64,000 nucleotides of DNA from positions 3,162,001 to 3,226,000 of the forward strand of contig OZ244967.1 of NCBI GenBank assembly GCA_965222695.1, read 5' to 3'. Shown one piece after another: positions 43,913 through 52,581 of the stretch (position 1 is its first letter; each line of letters begins with the position of its first letter). A program made the position numbers and the translations under genes. The notes beneath the pieces are model-generated. The model was not told the origin of the DNA, ran no database searches, and was given only the letters and a program-made list of their open reading frames with translations. This stretch comes from UBA7957 sp965222695 (GTDB taxonomy: Bacteria > Pseudomonadota > Gammaproteobacteria > Granulosicoccales > Granulosicoccaceae).

Positions 43913-45562
43913 TCAAGTGACATATTTAGTAAATGAAGCCGTCGACGCACGCGCTCGCCAGTCGGTCACCACATTTACCAGTGCGGGCCGGCCAGATTCA
44001 ACTACGGACATCGCACGCTCCAGGGCGGGCACTATATCGTCCGGTTCCTCGACAAACTCGCCATAGCCACCCAACGCGTCGACCATCAAATCGTACCGCG
44101 CGTATCCTAGATCACGGCCCGGCTGCTTGCGATCCGGATCCCCGGTCCAACCGCCATTGAGGCTGATCACCACAAGGATCGGTAACTTGTGACGCACGAG
44201 CGTATCGAATTCCATGGCATTTAACCCAAAGGAACCATCGCCGTGCAGGACCACGACGGGCACGTCCGGACAAGCGACTTTGGCGCCGAGTCCCAACGGC
44301 AGACCGACCCCCATAGTACCGAAAGCGCCGGAATTCAATCGGTGACGCGCTGTGAAGGTCGGGATGACTTGCCTGGCGTAGTTAAGGATCTCTTGCCCAT
44401 CAACGCAGAGAATAGCCTTGCGTTCGAGGACTCCGCGCAGGTCGCGACAGAGGCGAAGCGGATGAATTGGGATCGACTTGTCGTCAAGATTCGTCTCCTG
44501 ATCGGCTGTCTTGCTGTCATTCAGAGCGCTCAGCCGGTTGCGCCAGGGGTCGAAGTTTTCCAGCGAAACTTGCCCGTCGAGCGCGGTGGTGAGTTGATTT
44601 AGCGCTGTTTTGAGGTCCGCGACAATGCCCAGTTTCAGCCCACGCGGACTACCAGCAATCTCTTGTGGATCGATATCAATACGCACGATTTGGGCCTCGG
44701 CTGAAAAACGTGGGGGAGCGAGATGACCCAGGATAAAGTTCATCCTCGTGCCGAAGATCAGTAACAGGTCAGCCTCACGAAATGCCGTACTCCGTGCAGT
44801 CAAGTAGCAGTATGCGTGATCCTCGGCGATGACGCCCCTACCTTGAGGTGTTGTGTAAAACGGAATGCCGGTGGCCTCGACGAAGGCGGCAAACTCGGCT
44901 TCAGCGTCGGACCAGAACGCGCCAGAACCGCTGATAATAACCGGCCGTTCCGCCTTGGCGATTAGCTCGACCAGATCCCTGATCTCCCAATTACTTGCCG
45001 CTGGACGTGGGTGAGGCACAGTGTCCCAAGGATCCGGCCAGTGGACTTGCGCCTCGTCGACTTCAGCAAACAGGACATCGCCCGGAAGATCGACGTAGAC
45101 TGGTCCAGGCTTGCCGGCCATGGCTGTGACGAATGCCCGGGCGATGATCTCAGGTATTCGCTCTGCGTGGTATACACGTTCCGCCCACTTGGTGCAGGGT
45201 GCCATCATAGAGAGTTGATCGATTTCCTGGAAAGTACCATGGTGACTTTCACTGACCGGGCAAGACCCACCGAGTGCAACAACGGGTGTACCATCCGCCC
45301 AGGCGTGTGCGATGCCAGTGATCAGGTTCGTCGTGCCTGGGCCAGAGGCTGCCATGCAGACGCCAGGTTTGTTATGCAATCGCGCAGAGGCATGCGCCGC
45401 AATGGCTGCCGCTTGCTCGTGGCGCACATCGATCCCGCGTAGGCCGAGGTCCAGCGCGGCCTTTTCCACAGCAAGCATCGGTGCCCCCATCAAGTAAAAA
45501 AAAGTGTCGACACCTTGGCGCTGAAGCGCCTGCGCGACAAGATCGGATCCTGTTATCGTCAT
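43913..45562 (-). CDS. Thiamine-pyrophosphate enzyme, acetolactate synthase/oxalyl-CoA decarboxylase-like
   Basis: 549 residues with the three domains of the family. The TPP-activating glutamate is in RHEQAAAIAAHASARL, and SGPGTTNLITGIAHAW is the conserved loop. The TPP/Mg site is GDGSFGLNAMEFDTL ending in SLNGG. The sequence is closer to 2-hydroxyacyl-CoA lyase or oxalyl-CoA decarboxylase than to biosynthetic acetolactate synthase, but the substrate is not fixed by what I can see. It lies 16 bases downstream of an acyl-CoA ligase gene, so the two probably act in sequence. Confidence 0.82.
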   Translation of the reverse strand: MTITGSDLVAQALQRQGVDTFFYLMGAPMLAVEKAALDLGLRGIDVRHEQAAAIAAHASARLHNKPGVCMAASGPGTTNLITGIAHAWADGTPVVALGGSCPVSESHHGTFQEIDQLSMMAPCTKWAERVYHAERIPEIIARAFVTAMAGKPGPVYVDLPGDVLFAEVDEAQVHWPDPWDTVPHPRPAASNWEIRDLVELIAKAERPVIISGSGAFWSDAEAEFAAFVEATGIPFYTTPQGRGVIAEDHAYCYLTARSTAFREADLLLIFGTRMNFILGHLAPPRFSAEAQIVRIDIDPQEIAGSPRGLKLGIVADLKTALNQLTTALDGQVSLENFDPWRNRLSALNDSKTADQETNLDDKSIPIHPLRLCRDLRGVLERKAILCVDGQEILNYARQVIPTFTARHRLNSGAFGTMGVGLPLGLGAKVACPDVPVVVLHGDGSFGLNAMEFDTLVRHKLPILVVISLNGGWTGDPDRKQPGRDLGYARYDLMVDALGGYGEFVEEPDDIVPALERAMSVVESGRPALVNVVTDWRARASTASFTKYVT

Positions 45563-45578
45563 ATCTTATCCTCCTATG

Positions 45579-47153
45579 TTATGCGGCGGCAGGCGGTGAG
45601 GCCTTTGCCAAACGTTGCCGGAGCACTGCGTGCTGGATCTTGCCAGTAGCTGTACGCGGCAAGGCGTCTTCCGTAATAAAGGTAATCGAACGCGGCCACT
45701 TGTAGCCCGCTATCTGCGGCCGACACCAATCGATCAATTCTCCCTCGCTAGGTGCAGTGCCGTCACTGGCCACCACAACAGCGTGTACACGCTCGCCCCA
45801 TTTGGGATCGGCCAGACCGATCACCACGACATCCCGCACCTTGGGATTGGCAGCGAGAACAGCCTCGACTTCGGATGGGTAAATGTTCTCACCGCCGGAA
45901 ATGATCATGTTGCTGCGTCGGTCGACGAGGTACAGATAGCCGTCGGCGTCCCTACGGGCCATGTCGCCGACGGAGCAATAGTTGCCACGGAAAGCCTCAC
46001 GTGTCTTGTCTGGCTGGCCCCAATAGCCGTCAAACGTGTAGCCATTGCAGGAATAGAGTTCGCCAGTCTCTCCCGGTGCAACTTCGTTACCGTCGCCGTC
46101 CAGTAATTTGATTGGCAGCGTACCGACACATTCGCGGCCAACCGATCCGAGCTTGGTAAACTGCTCCTGCGGATGCAACATTGTGACGTATCCTGTCTCA
46201 CTGCTGCCGTAGAGCTCAAACAAGCCAGCCGAGCTAAACTGCTCCATGATAGCGCGCTTCGTCTTCTTTCGCGCGGGCGCAGAGGAGATCATCAGCCGAG
46301 TGACCGATCGGCAGGCATATCGCTTCCGAACGGCGGCCGGTTGATCCAGTATCATGATGTATTGCGTCGGCACAAGAGACGTGAAAGTCGTGCCGTACTC
46401 GTCCATCGCGGCCATCATATTCTCCGGGTCGAAAGACGGTCGGGAATAGATCATCAAAGGTGCGCCGCAATAAGCAAAAGCACTCATGAAGAAGAATGAG
46501 TTGGCGTGGCACATTGGCATAACCAACATTGCCCGGTCCTCACGGGTGATTGACATTTCGACGGCCGTTGTCATCGCCAGCATCGCACTGGCACGGTGGC
46601 TTCGGATCGCACCCTTCGGATGCCCGGTGGTGCCGGATGTATACATCAGAGCCCAGGGATCATCAAGATCGACCAGTACCACCGGGCGCGAGGCACTCGC
46701 CGTCTGGATCAAGCCCTCATAGTCCTGGTAACCAGTAACGGATTGAGTCTCGCCCATTAGCACGAAAGCGGCCTCGGAAATCGCTAATTCGTCCCGGATA
46801 GCCTCCACGCTATTCGCGAGTTTCGCCTCCACGATCAATACCCGCGCACCGCAGTCCTGGACGATGTAGCGAATTTCCGGTGCACTCAGGCGAAAGTTGA
46901 TCGGGACAGCAACGAAACCGCCAAGTGCAGCGGCGGCGTAGAGTTCGACCCACTCCATGCGGTTGAAAGCGAGGACGCAAAAGCGGTCTCCTTTTTCGAG
47001 GCCAAGATGGGACAATGCATTCGCCAGCCTGCAGGACCGTTCGTAGAGTTCTGCGAAGGATAACGACCGATCTAGATCGGCGACGCCGGTAACTGTTGGG
47101 GTGAGGCGTGCATTTGTGCAAAGCACGTCACCAAAGTTTGCCAGATTGTTCAT
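45579..47153 (-). CDS. Acyl-CoA synthetase (adenylate-forming ligase)
   Basis: 524 residues. The ATP-binding P-loop YTSGTTGHPKGAIRSH, ELYGSSETGYVT (A5 motif), GDMARRDADGYLYLVDR (A7-A8) and the catalytic lysine in RTATGKIQHAVLR (A10) are all present. It converts a carboxylic acid to the CoA thioester with ATP. With the TPP enzyme downstream, a two-step route (activation, then C-C cleavage) is likely; oxalate is one possible substrate, but that is only a guess. Base use looks richer in G+C than the genes around, as if transferred. Divergent from the regulator gene. Confidence 0.88.
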   Translation of the reverse strand: MNNLANFGDVLCTNARLTPTVTGVADLDRSLSFAELYERSCRLANALSHLGLEKGDRFCVLAFNRMEWVELYAAAALGGFVAVPINFRLSAPEIRYIVQDCGARVLIVEAKLANSVEAIRDELAISEAAFVLMGETQSVTGYQDYEGLIQTASASRPVVLVDLDDPWALMYTSGTTGHPKGAIRSHRASAMLAMTTAVEMSITREDRAMLVMPMCHANSFFFMSAFAYCGAPLMIYSRPSFDPENMMAAMDEYGTTFTSLVPTQYIMILDQPAAVRKRYACRSVTRLMISSAPARKKTKRAIMEQFSSAGLFELYGSSETGYVTMLHPQEQFTKLGSVGRECVGTLPIKLLDGDGNEVAPGETGELYSCNGYTFDGYWGQPDKTREAFRGNYCSVGDMARRDADGYLYLVDRRSNMIISGGENIYPSEVEAVLAANPKVRDVVVIGLADPKWGERVHAVVVASDGTAPSEGELIDWCRPQIAGYKWPRSITFITEDALPRTATGKIQHAVLRQRLAKASPPAAA

Positions 47154-47312
47154 TTTTCTTCCCCCTTTTTTTGGTCCCTGTCAGTATCCGCTGGTCGACA
47201 TCCATCGTCCTTGGCATATCGCTGGGATTTCGCTGTGATACCGTTGTTTTTTGCTGCGGTAGTGCTTGCTGCAACTCATTCTGGTAAAGTGGAAACCCAT
47301 GCAGGAGGGGTC

Positions 47313-48860
47313 ATGGTATTTAAATTTGGCGACATCGTGCTGGACAGCGAGAGGAGGGAACTTTGGCAGGGCGCCAATCAGGTCATCATAGAACCGGGTG
47401 TCTTTGAATTGCTTGAATACGTGATCCGCAACCGTGACCGGGTGGTCAGCAAAGACGATCTCATCGAGAATGTATGGAAGGGCCGGATTGTCTCAGAATC
47501 AACCTTGACGAGCCGCATAACTGCGGTGCGCCAAGCGATTGGTGACAACGGTCAAGATCAACGCCTGATCCGTACTGTTCCGCGCTGTGGCGTGCGTTTC
47601 GTGGGCGATGTGGCGGAGACACCAGCACCGGCGCAGCGGACGCTCGAAGTGGAAGCTGCTAGCGCAGTACTGGAGCGACCGAAGCCATCCATCGCTGTCC
47701 TGCCGTTCACTAACATCTCCGCAGATCCCGAACAGGAATATTTCAGCGACGGAATCACTGAAGACATCATCATGGCCCTATCCAGGCTCAGGTGGTTCTT
47801 CGTTATCGCGAGGAACTCTTCCTTCGCCTACAAAGGGCAGACGCTGGACGTTCGACAAATCGGCCAGGAGCTTGACGTCGCTTATCTCCTCGAAGGTAGC
47901 GTCCGCAAGGCTGGGCAACGCTTGCGCATAACTTGCCAGCTGCTCGATGCTGAAACCGGCAATCATATTTGGTCAGAACGCTACGACTGTGAGCTGATAG
48001 ACGTGTTCGATTTGCAGGACGAGATCACACAAAGCGTCGTCTCTGCTGTCGAGCCGAAACTCGTCGCGGCCGAAGGGCAGCGAGCGGAGACAAGGTCGTC
48101 TCGGGATTTGCAGGCCTGGGATCTGGTGACCCGAGCGTTGCCGCATTTCTGGAAGTTCACAGCAGAGGAAAATTCCCGCAGTGTTGCCATACTGCGCGAG
48201 GCAGTCGAGCGATATCCGGAATACGCGCCAGCCCACAGCATGCTCAGCTTTGCACTACTGGTTTCGTCGTATCTTGGCTGGGAACACAACGACAGGGAGA
48301 TGGCGGAGAGGTTTGCCTTAAATGCAATGGAAATCGATGAACAGGATCCGTGGGCACACGTGGCTATAGGTTTCGTCGCCATGACTGAGCGAAAGACAGA
48401 GGACGCACTGCATCACTTTCATCGAGCGCTCGAACTCAACCCGAATTTCGCGACGGCGGTTGGCTTTGTGGGCTTTACGCTTACACTCGACGGCCAGACC
48501 GATGAGGGTCTCAAGTATCTTGAACGAGCCGCCCGGATGAATCCACGTGAACCCCTCAGCGTCTTCTTTTCATTCGCACCGATGGGCGCGGCACATTATC
48601 TAGCGGGGACCTACGATGAGGCGATTCGATGGGCTCTTCAAGCCGTGAAACTGCGTCCCAGCTATCCAGCAGGTCATCGGATTCTTTGCGCAAGTCTTGC
48701 GCAAACCGGTCGGTTAGAAGAAGCTAAAGCCGCGTTTGCAGAACTGCAGCGCCTGCAACCGGACATCTCGGTTTCCTGGGTTCGGCGTTGGGTGCCATAT
48801 ACCAAGGAACCGATGGAGAAATTCATCGAGGGCCTGCGAAAGGCCGGATTGCCAGATTGA
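47313..48860 (+). CDS. CadC-like winged-helix regulator with TolB-like and TPR domains
   Basis: 515 residues from ATG 47313, with GGAGGGG just upstream; the longer frame from 47211 is less likely. Residues 1-100 form an OmpR-type winged helix (FKFGDIVLDSERREL, then SKDDLIENVWKGRIVSESTL, RTVPRCGVRFVG). Next comes SIAVLPFTNISADPEQEYFS, the TolB-like segment shared with adenylate cyclase-type regulators, and then about five TPR repeats to the end. It should bind DNA in the cytoplasm; no membrane helix is seen. It is divergent from the ligase-TPP pair and is their probable regulator. Confidence 0.85.
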   Translation: MVFKFGDIVLDSERRELWQGANQVIIEPGVFELLEYVIRNRDRVVSKDDLIENVWKGRIVSESTLTSRITAVRQAIGDNGQDQRLIRTVPRCGVRFVGDVAETPAPAQRTLEVEAASAVLERPKPSIAVLPFTNISADPEQEYFSDGITEDIIMALSRLRWFFVIARNSSFAYKGQTLDVRQIGQELDVAYLLEGSVRKAGQRLRITCQLLDAETGNHIWSERYDCELIDVFDLQDEITQSVVSAVEPKLVAAEGQRAETRSSRDLQAWDLVTRALPHFWKFTAEENSRSVAILREAVERYPEYAPAHSMLSFALLVSSYLGWEHNDREMAERFALNAMEIDEQDPWAHVAIGFVAMTERKTEDALHHFHRALELNPNFATAVGFVGFTLTLDGQTDEGLKYLERAARMNPREPLSVFFSFAPMGAAHYLAGTYDEAIRWALQAVKLRPSYPAGHRILCASLAQTGRLEEAKAAFAELQRLQPDISVSWVRRWVPYTKEPMEKFIEGLRKAGLPD

Positions 48861-49489
48861 GACGAGATACCTTTCCGCGGCAAGACCCTCGAACACCTCA
48901 CTTAAGCACCGAAACTCTATCATGGTGTTAGGGCAACGCACCTTCACTTCGCCAACAGCTACACATTGAGCTATTCTCAAGTAGTATCCACGTAGACATT
49001 GAAGAAAAGTTCAACTTTGAAAGGCTGCATTTGGCACCTACTTGCATATCGCACTGAATAAAGTAATGGCAGCTTTAGTCAACGGAGCCGCCGGAGTGAG
49101 AGCGAGGAAAATCATCATGATTCGAATTTGCTGACCGGCAAAAATGGGCACTTACCCGCAGGTGATTGCTTCAGATTCCGGCGCCATAGATTATATTGTT
49201 CGATGCCATACTCGATCGACTCGTACACAATGCTTGCAAAATCACTTTAAAAGGAGAATCCATGCGAAAAACCAGAACCAGGTTGACAGACATAACCCGT
49301 TCGAGATAACAATAGACAAACCCGCGTTGCTATAGCTCCGATAGGTCGCAGCCTTCGAGCGGTTTAGGTGGCAACTTTCAAATGGAATGGGTGGCTGGTT
49401 TCACCGGAATACGCAATTGGCTAATAAGTTACGTGATTTAGATAGCGTAAAAACAAAACTGCCGCGATAACAACAATCGGAGGTAAGTG
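48861..49489. other. Intergenic region with an IS21-type end relic
   Basis: No gene is supported across 630 bases. A frame at 49144-49335 (63 codons) has no motif. The IS21-type end is listed separately at 49366. The GGAGG for the acetyltransferase gene lies at 49479-49483. Confidence 0.4.
49366..49415. repeat. IS21-type terminal sequence relic (left)
   Basis: AGGTGGCAACTTTCA, then GGAATGGGTGGCTGG and CACCGGAATACGCA are the repeated GGAATNGGTGGC units found at ends of many IS21-family elements. No istA or istB gene remains. A related relic lies at 63531 in the same orientation. Confidence 0.55.
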
Positions 49490-49956
49490 ATGTCGCATGA
49501 ATATACGATCAGAGCTGCCACCCTGTACGATGCCCGTGATATCGCCAAACTTATCGCCCTATCATCCGACGGAGTTGCAGAAATCGAGTGGCATGAAGAG
49601 GCCGATAAGAAGCATTGTGACCCGCTCGACATAGGTGAACGCACCTATAAAAATCCCCAGGGAGATTACTCTTTTAGCAACACCACCATTCTTGAGACAA
49701 ATGGCGAAGTAGCCGGTATGTTGTTGGCGTTTGCAATGCCCGATGCCGAACCGAGAAATCCTGAAAACCGTCCTGCTGCCGACGATAACAATGTCTTCGC
49801 ACCTTACATGTATCTCGAAGAACCGAATAGCTGGTATATCTGCGGAGTTGCACTTTACCCTCGATATCGTGGTCACGGACTGGGAACGCGATTGATGGAT
49901 TTGGCCAACGAACAGGCAAGAGAAAAAGGTTTTCCAATCTTGTCACTAGTAGTCAG

Positions 49957-50628
49957 TCAATCTGAAACATTCGGGTAAAGACGTTTCAGTTTTATCCTTG
50001 CTTGCTCTGTTGTGAAGCGCCAATCTACCGGTTTCGTATTTTCGTTGCGTATCTGCTCCCATTGCTCAACCTCCTGTGTAAGGGTTTCTCTATCAGCAAT
50101 GCGACGATCTAGGCACTGTCGAGCCAGCACGCTGAATTCGCACTCCGCCATGTTCAGCCAGCTTCCATGCTTCGGTGTGTAGATAAATTCGAGTTTGCTG
50201 AGCAGACTGTGAGCAAGCTCTGGCGGGAATGCTTTGTACAATGAGGCGCCAGTATGTGTGCTAAGGTTATCCATCACCAAGGTGATTTTTTCCGCATGCC
50301 GATAGTCCTCCTGCACCAGGCGTCGCACACCTTCAGCCCACTCACTTGCCGCATGATTCCCTGCCACTTGCACTCTACGCCAGTTCTCCAGAGGCGCATA
50401 GAACAACAGCAAATGAGCCACACCATTGCGTTCATATTCTCCATCGTAGCGCTCTGTCTGTCCCGGTGAAGGCGGAATCGGCTTGCGAACCTCACGTGTA
50501 CATTGCTTGGTGGTCTCATCCATGCAAACCACTGGATAGTCTGGGTCGTACTCCCTCTTGTAAACGTCCAGCACCTGTTCCATTTGACAGACAAAGGCGG
50601 CATTACCCTGAGCGGGTATACACCACAT
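49957..50628 (-). CDS. IS630 transposase, catalytic frame
   Basis: 223 residues carrying the DDE triad: Asp in VVCMDETTKQ, Asp in LVMDNLSTHTG and Glu in HGSWLNMAECEFSVL. In this frame the sequence can be read back upstream to KPWQKRMWCIPAQGNAAF, matching intact IS630 transposases, so a full-length protein requires frame change at the A-run in the preceding ORF. Confidence 0.82.
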   Translation of the reverse strand: MWCIPAQGNAAFVCQMEQVLDVYKREYDPDYPVVCMDETTKQCTREVRKPIPPSPGQTERYDGEYERNGVAHLLLFYAPLENWRRVQVAGNHAASEWAEGVRRLVQEDYRHAEKITLVMDNLSTHTGASLYKAFPPELAHSLLSKLEFIYTPKHGSWLNMAECEFSVLARQCLDRRIADRETLTQEVEQWEQIRNENTKPVDWRFTTEQARIKLKRLYPNVSD

Positions 50629-51091
50629 CCTCTTCTGCCAAGGTTTTATGGTGTTTTTTTAAAACTTGCCTAACCGTTTCATACGAGATCGTATCCACAA
50701 TGTCCAACTCCACAAGTTTTTCGCTCAAAAGCCTCAGAGTCCAGCGTACCCGCCCCTCGGGTGCTTCACTACAGGCCAGGCTTATCAATTGGGCTTCGCC
50801 TTCGCCATCCAGACTCGCTGTACGTTCGCGAGATCGCTTCTTTCTCTGTAAGGCCTTCTCCAAGCCTTCATGAACGCACCTTCGGCGAACAGATTCAATA
50901 CACCGTGTGCTCAGTTCCATCTGATCGGCTGTTTCCGTGTCAGTCATTGCCGGACCATACTTGCCCTCATCAACCCGTAGCAGTATCGCCGCATGTCGTC
51001 GCCGTTGGGCTGACACTCGGCCTTGATTTACCATGCCTTCCAGTGCATGGCGTTCATCCTGCGATAGTCTCACTATATTGCGCTTTGCCAT
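50603..51091 (-). CDS. IS630 transposase, N-terminal frame
   Basis: About 162 residues from the ATG at 51091: helix-turn-helix DNA-binding part (ADQMELSTRCIESVRRRCVH) and the linker into the catalytic domain. The frame ends at 50603, shortly after an A7 run (TTAAAAAAACACC, near 50655) where the catalytic frame takes over. The canonical continuation (KPW-Q-K-R-MWCIP) lies in the other frame, so either a +1/-2 slip or a mutation is needed. Confidence 0.8.
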   Translation of the reverse strand: MAKRNIVRLSQDERHALEGMVNQGRVSAQRRRHAAILLRVDEGKYGPAMTDTETADQMELSTRCIESVRRRCVHEGLEKALQRKKRSRERTASLDGEGEAQLISLACSEAPEGRVRWTLRLLSEKLVELDIVDTISYETVRQVLKKHHKTLAEEDVVYTRSG

Positions 51092-51315
51092 ATCAAACCT
51101 CATCAACAAGTTGTAATTCCTTGTTAAGAAGTTAGACTAATACCCGAACTTTTCATCCTGACTGACTACTAGTGGCATTTGAACAAAACAAGAGGGCTGT
51201 AAACCTCTACAAAAAGTTAGGATACACAGTGATGGATCAAGCCCCGATAGTCCCACATCCGTTGATTCACTACGAGGGTAATGCCCTGATTATGGTTCGG
51301 TCTGTGGAGCGATGA

Positions 51316-51633
51316 ATCTGAGGTAGATTTCCGTGTAATGCCTCTTCAACTGTGAGGCTCAGCTGTGAACATAAAGCTCCATACACTGGCGTCAAATTGG
51401 ATGACTTGAGGCGGTTTTCACGGAGTTCCCGATCGTCCACCATCACAAGGTCCAGCTCTCGCACACCAATGGCTCTAGCCGATTGAGTCGCATCCGCAGC
51501 GGCTGGCCGGGCAAACCGTACCTGGAATGCCAATTGCCTCGATGTTGAGTGGAATTTTACTTATTGCTGCTTAATTTCAGTTAATACTTTCCGACTTGAT
51601 ATTGAGCAATAGAATGATGCGGGTAAAAAAATC
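51316..51633. other. Region between the acetyltransferase and the GntR regulator
   Basis: A minus-strand frame (51270-51533, 87 codons) overlaps the end of the acetyltransferase gene. Its translation (ELDLVMVDDRELRENRLKSS and similar) shows no family I recognise. No ribosome site is visible; probably not a gene, or a decayed one. Confidence 0.35.
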
Positions 51634-52380
51634 TCACCGAATCTCAGTTTTATAGCTGAATTTATCGGACCGGCCTTTTGAAACGCGGGATTCGATTATT
51701 TTATTGTTAGTGGTGTAAGTTAAGCGGTTGAGTACAAGTACGGGTTCACCCACGTTTATTCCCAAGCGCTCAGCTGTAGCACCATCCGCACCTCCGGCTG
51801 TTAGCGTTTCTTCGGCCCGAACAACAGGAATCCCGTATTTCTCTACAATAATGGCATAAAACAGATCCGGAATGTGCACATCCTCATTTTCCAGACCAGG
51901 AACAACATCTGCACGCCAGTGCGAATATTCGACCATCACAGCCTGTTCGTCTACATAGCCTACACGTTCAATATGCAATAGCGGAACATCACTGCTTGCA
52001 TTAAGTATTTCGCATAGCGATTTATCGCCTTTTTCAATTCTCCGTATAGTTGTTTCCTTATGGAGACGGGTGGGCTGTCCGGCTTGATCACCGTAAGTTG
52101 TAAATCGAAATAAACTGTTATTGAAGTCAATACTGGATACGTAAGTACCTTTCCCTTGATGTCTGTAGAGTCTTTGCTCCCAGACCAAATTATCGATTGC
52201 CTTTTTAACTGTACCCGGGCTGACATTGAGTTCTTTGGCAAGTTGAGGCTCTGAAGGGATTAGATCTCCCGGAATCAATGTACCTGAGTCAATCAGGTTG
52301 CGTATATGGTCTTCTACCACCTGATAAAGAGGCCTGTTACTCCTTTGTCCGTAAATTGGTGCGTTCATATTGAAATTCAA
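51634..52380 (-). CDS. GntR-family regulator (HutC/UTRA type), probable regulator of the sulfonate cluster
   Basis: 248 residues. Residues ~15-80 are the GntR winged helix (LIPSEPQLAKELNVSPGTVK, then KAIDNLVWEQRLYRHQGKGTYV), and the C-terminal ~150 form a UTRA ligand-binding domain (LLHIERVGYVDEQAVMVEYSHWR is split across it). It is divergent from the TctABC-sauST-xsc operon, with a 201-base shared promoter region carrying two similar palindromes, so it most likely senses the substrate or a CoA or aldehyde intermediate. A second possible start is at 52368. Confidence 0.9.
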   Translation of the reverse strand: MNFNMNAPIYGQRSNRPLYQVVEDHIRNLIDSGTLIPGDLIPSEPQLAKELNVSPGTVKKAIDNLVWEQRLYRHQGKGTYVSSIDFNNSLFRFTTYGDQAGQPTRLHKETTIRRIEKGDKSLCEILNASSDVPLLHIERVGYVDEQAVMVEYSHWRADVVPGLENEDVHIPDLFYAIIVEKYGIPVVRAEETLTAGGADGATAERLGINVGEPVLVLNRLTYTTNNKIIESRVSKGRSDKFSYKTEIR

Positions 52381-52435
52381 TGACCTCGAAAATAACTGGG
52401 TTAATAGAGAATATGCTGCTTTGCAGTAGAATATA

Positions 52436-52447
52436 TCATCTAGATGA
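52436..52447. promoter_or_regulatory. Candidate GntR operator 1
   Basis: TCATCTAGATGA is a perfect 12-base palindrome, 16 bases upstream of the -35 box of the transporter promoter and about 55 bases from the regulator's start. It shares the form TCAT-N4-ATGA with operator 2. Confidence 0.5.
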
Positions 52448-52463
52448 GATAATAAAATTTTTC

Positions 52464-52492
52464 TTGACAGAAATAAATTTTAGGTGTTTTAT
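52464..52492 (+). promoter_or_regulatory. Candidate sigma-70 promoter of the tctABC-sau operon
   Basis: TTGACA at 52464-52469 is a perfect -35 box; after 17 bases TTTTAT at 52487-52492 is a 4-of-6 match to the -10 box. Transcription would begin near 52500, just before operator 2. Confidence 0.55.
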
Positions 52493-52505
52493 AGCACACA
52501 AATAA

Positions 52506-52519
52506 GTCATGTATATGAC
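52506..52519. promoter_or_regulatory. Candidate GntR operator 2
   Basis: GTCATGTATATGAC has inverted arms GTCAT/ATGAC around four bases and shares TCAT-N4-ATGA with operator 1. It lies right after the predicted transcription start, a position suited to repression. Confidence 0.55.
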
Positions 52520-52581
52520 CTACATAAGTAAATCCGGATCAAATGGTTTGAGTTTATAACCACCGATAAGAGGAGGCGTTT

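Larger units (their letters stand above)
49949..51169 (-). mobile_element. IS630-family element, 1221 bp
   Basis: Inserted at a TA dinucleotide (49947-49948, repeated at 51170-51171), the rule for IS630. Ends are imperfect inverted repeats beginning GTAGTCAGTCA, with TTCGGGTA about 20 bases in. Two overlapping transposase frames on the minus strand. The interrupted acetyltransferase gene confirms the exact boundaries. Confidence 0.93.
49490..51315 (+). pseudogene. GNAT acetyltransferase interrupted by IS630
   Basis: ATG 49490 (GGAGG at 49479) opens a GNAT N-acetyltransferase: EYTIRAATLYDARDIAKLIA, then WYICGVALYPRYRGHGLGTR with the acetyl-CoA-binding R-x-x-G-x-G/A pattern. After LSLV the frame enters the IS630 end. 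The gene resumes right after the element at 51172 as AFEQNKRAVNLYKKLGYTVM and ends at TGA 51313-51315. Removing the element and one TA restores one frame of about 201 codons. The insertion removes the last ~45 residues from the expressed product, so activity is probably lost. Confidence 0.9.

Noticed and set aside
51270..51533. 87-codon minus-strand ORF
   Set aside because: Overlaps the true 3' end of the acetyltransferase gene and has no motif or start signal.
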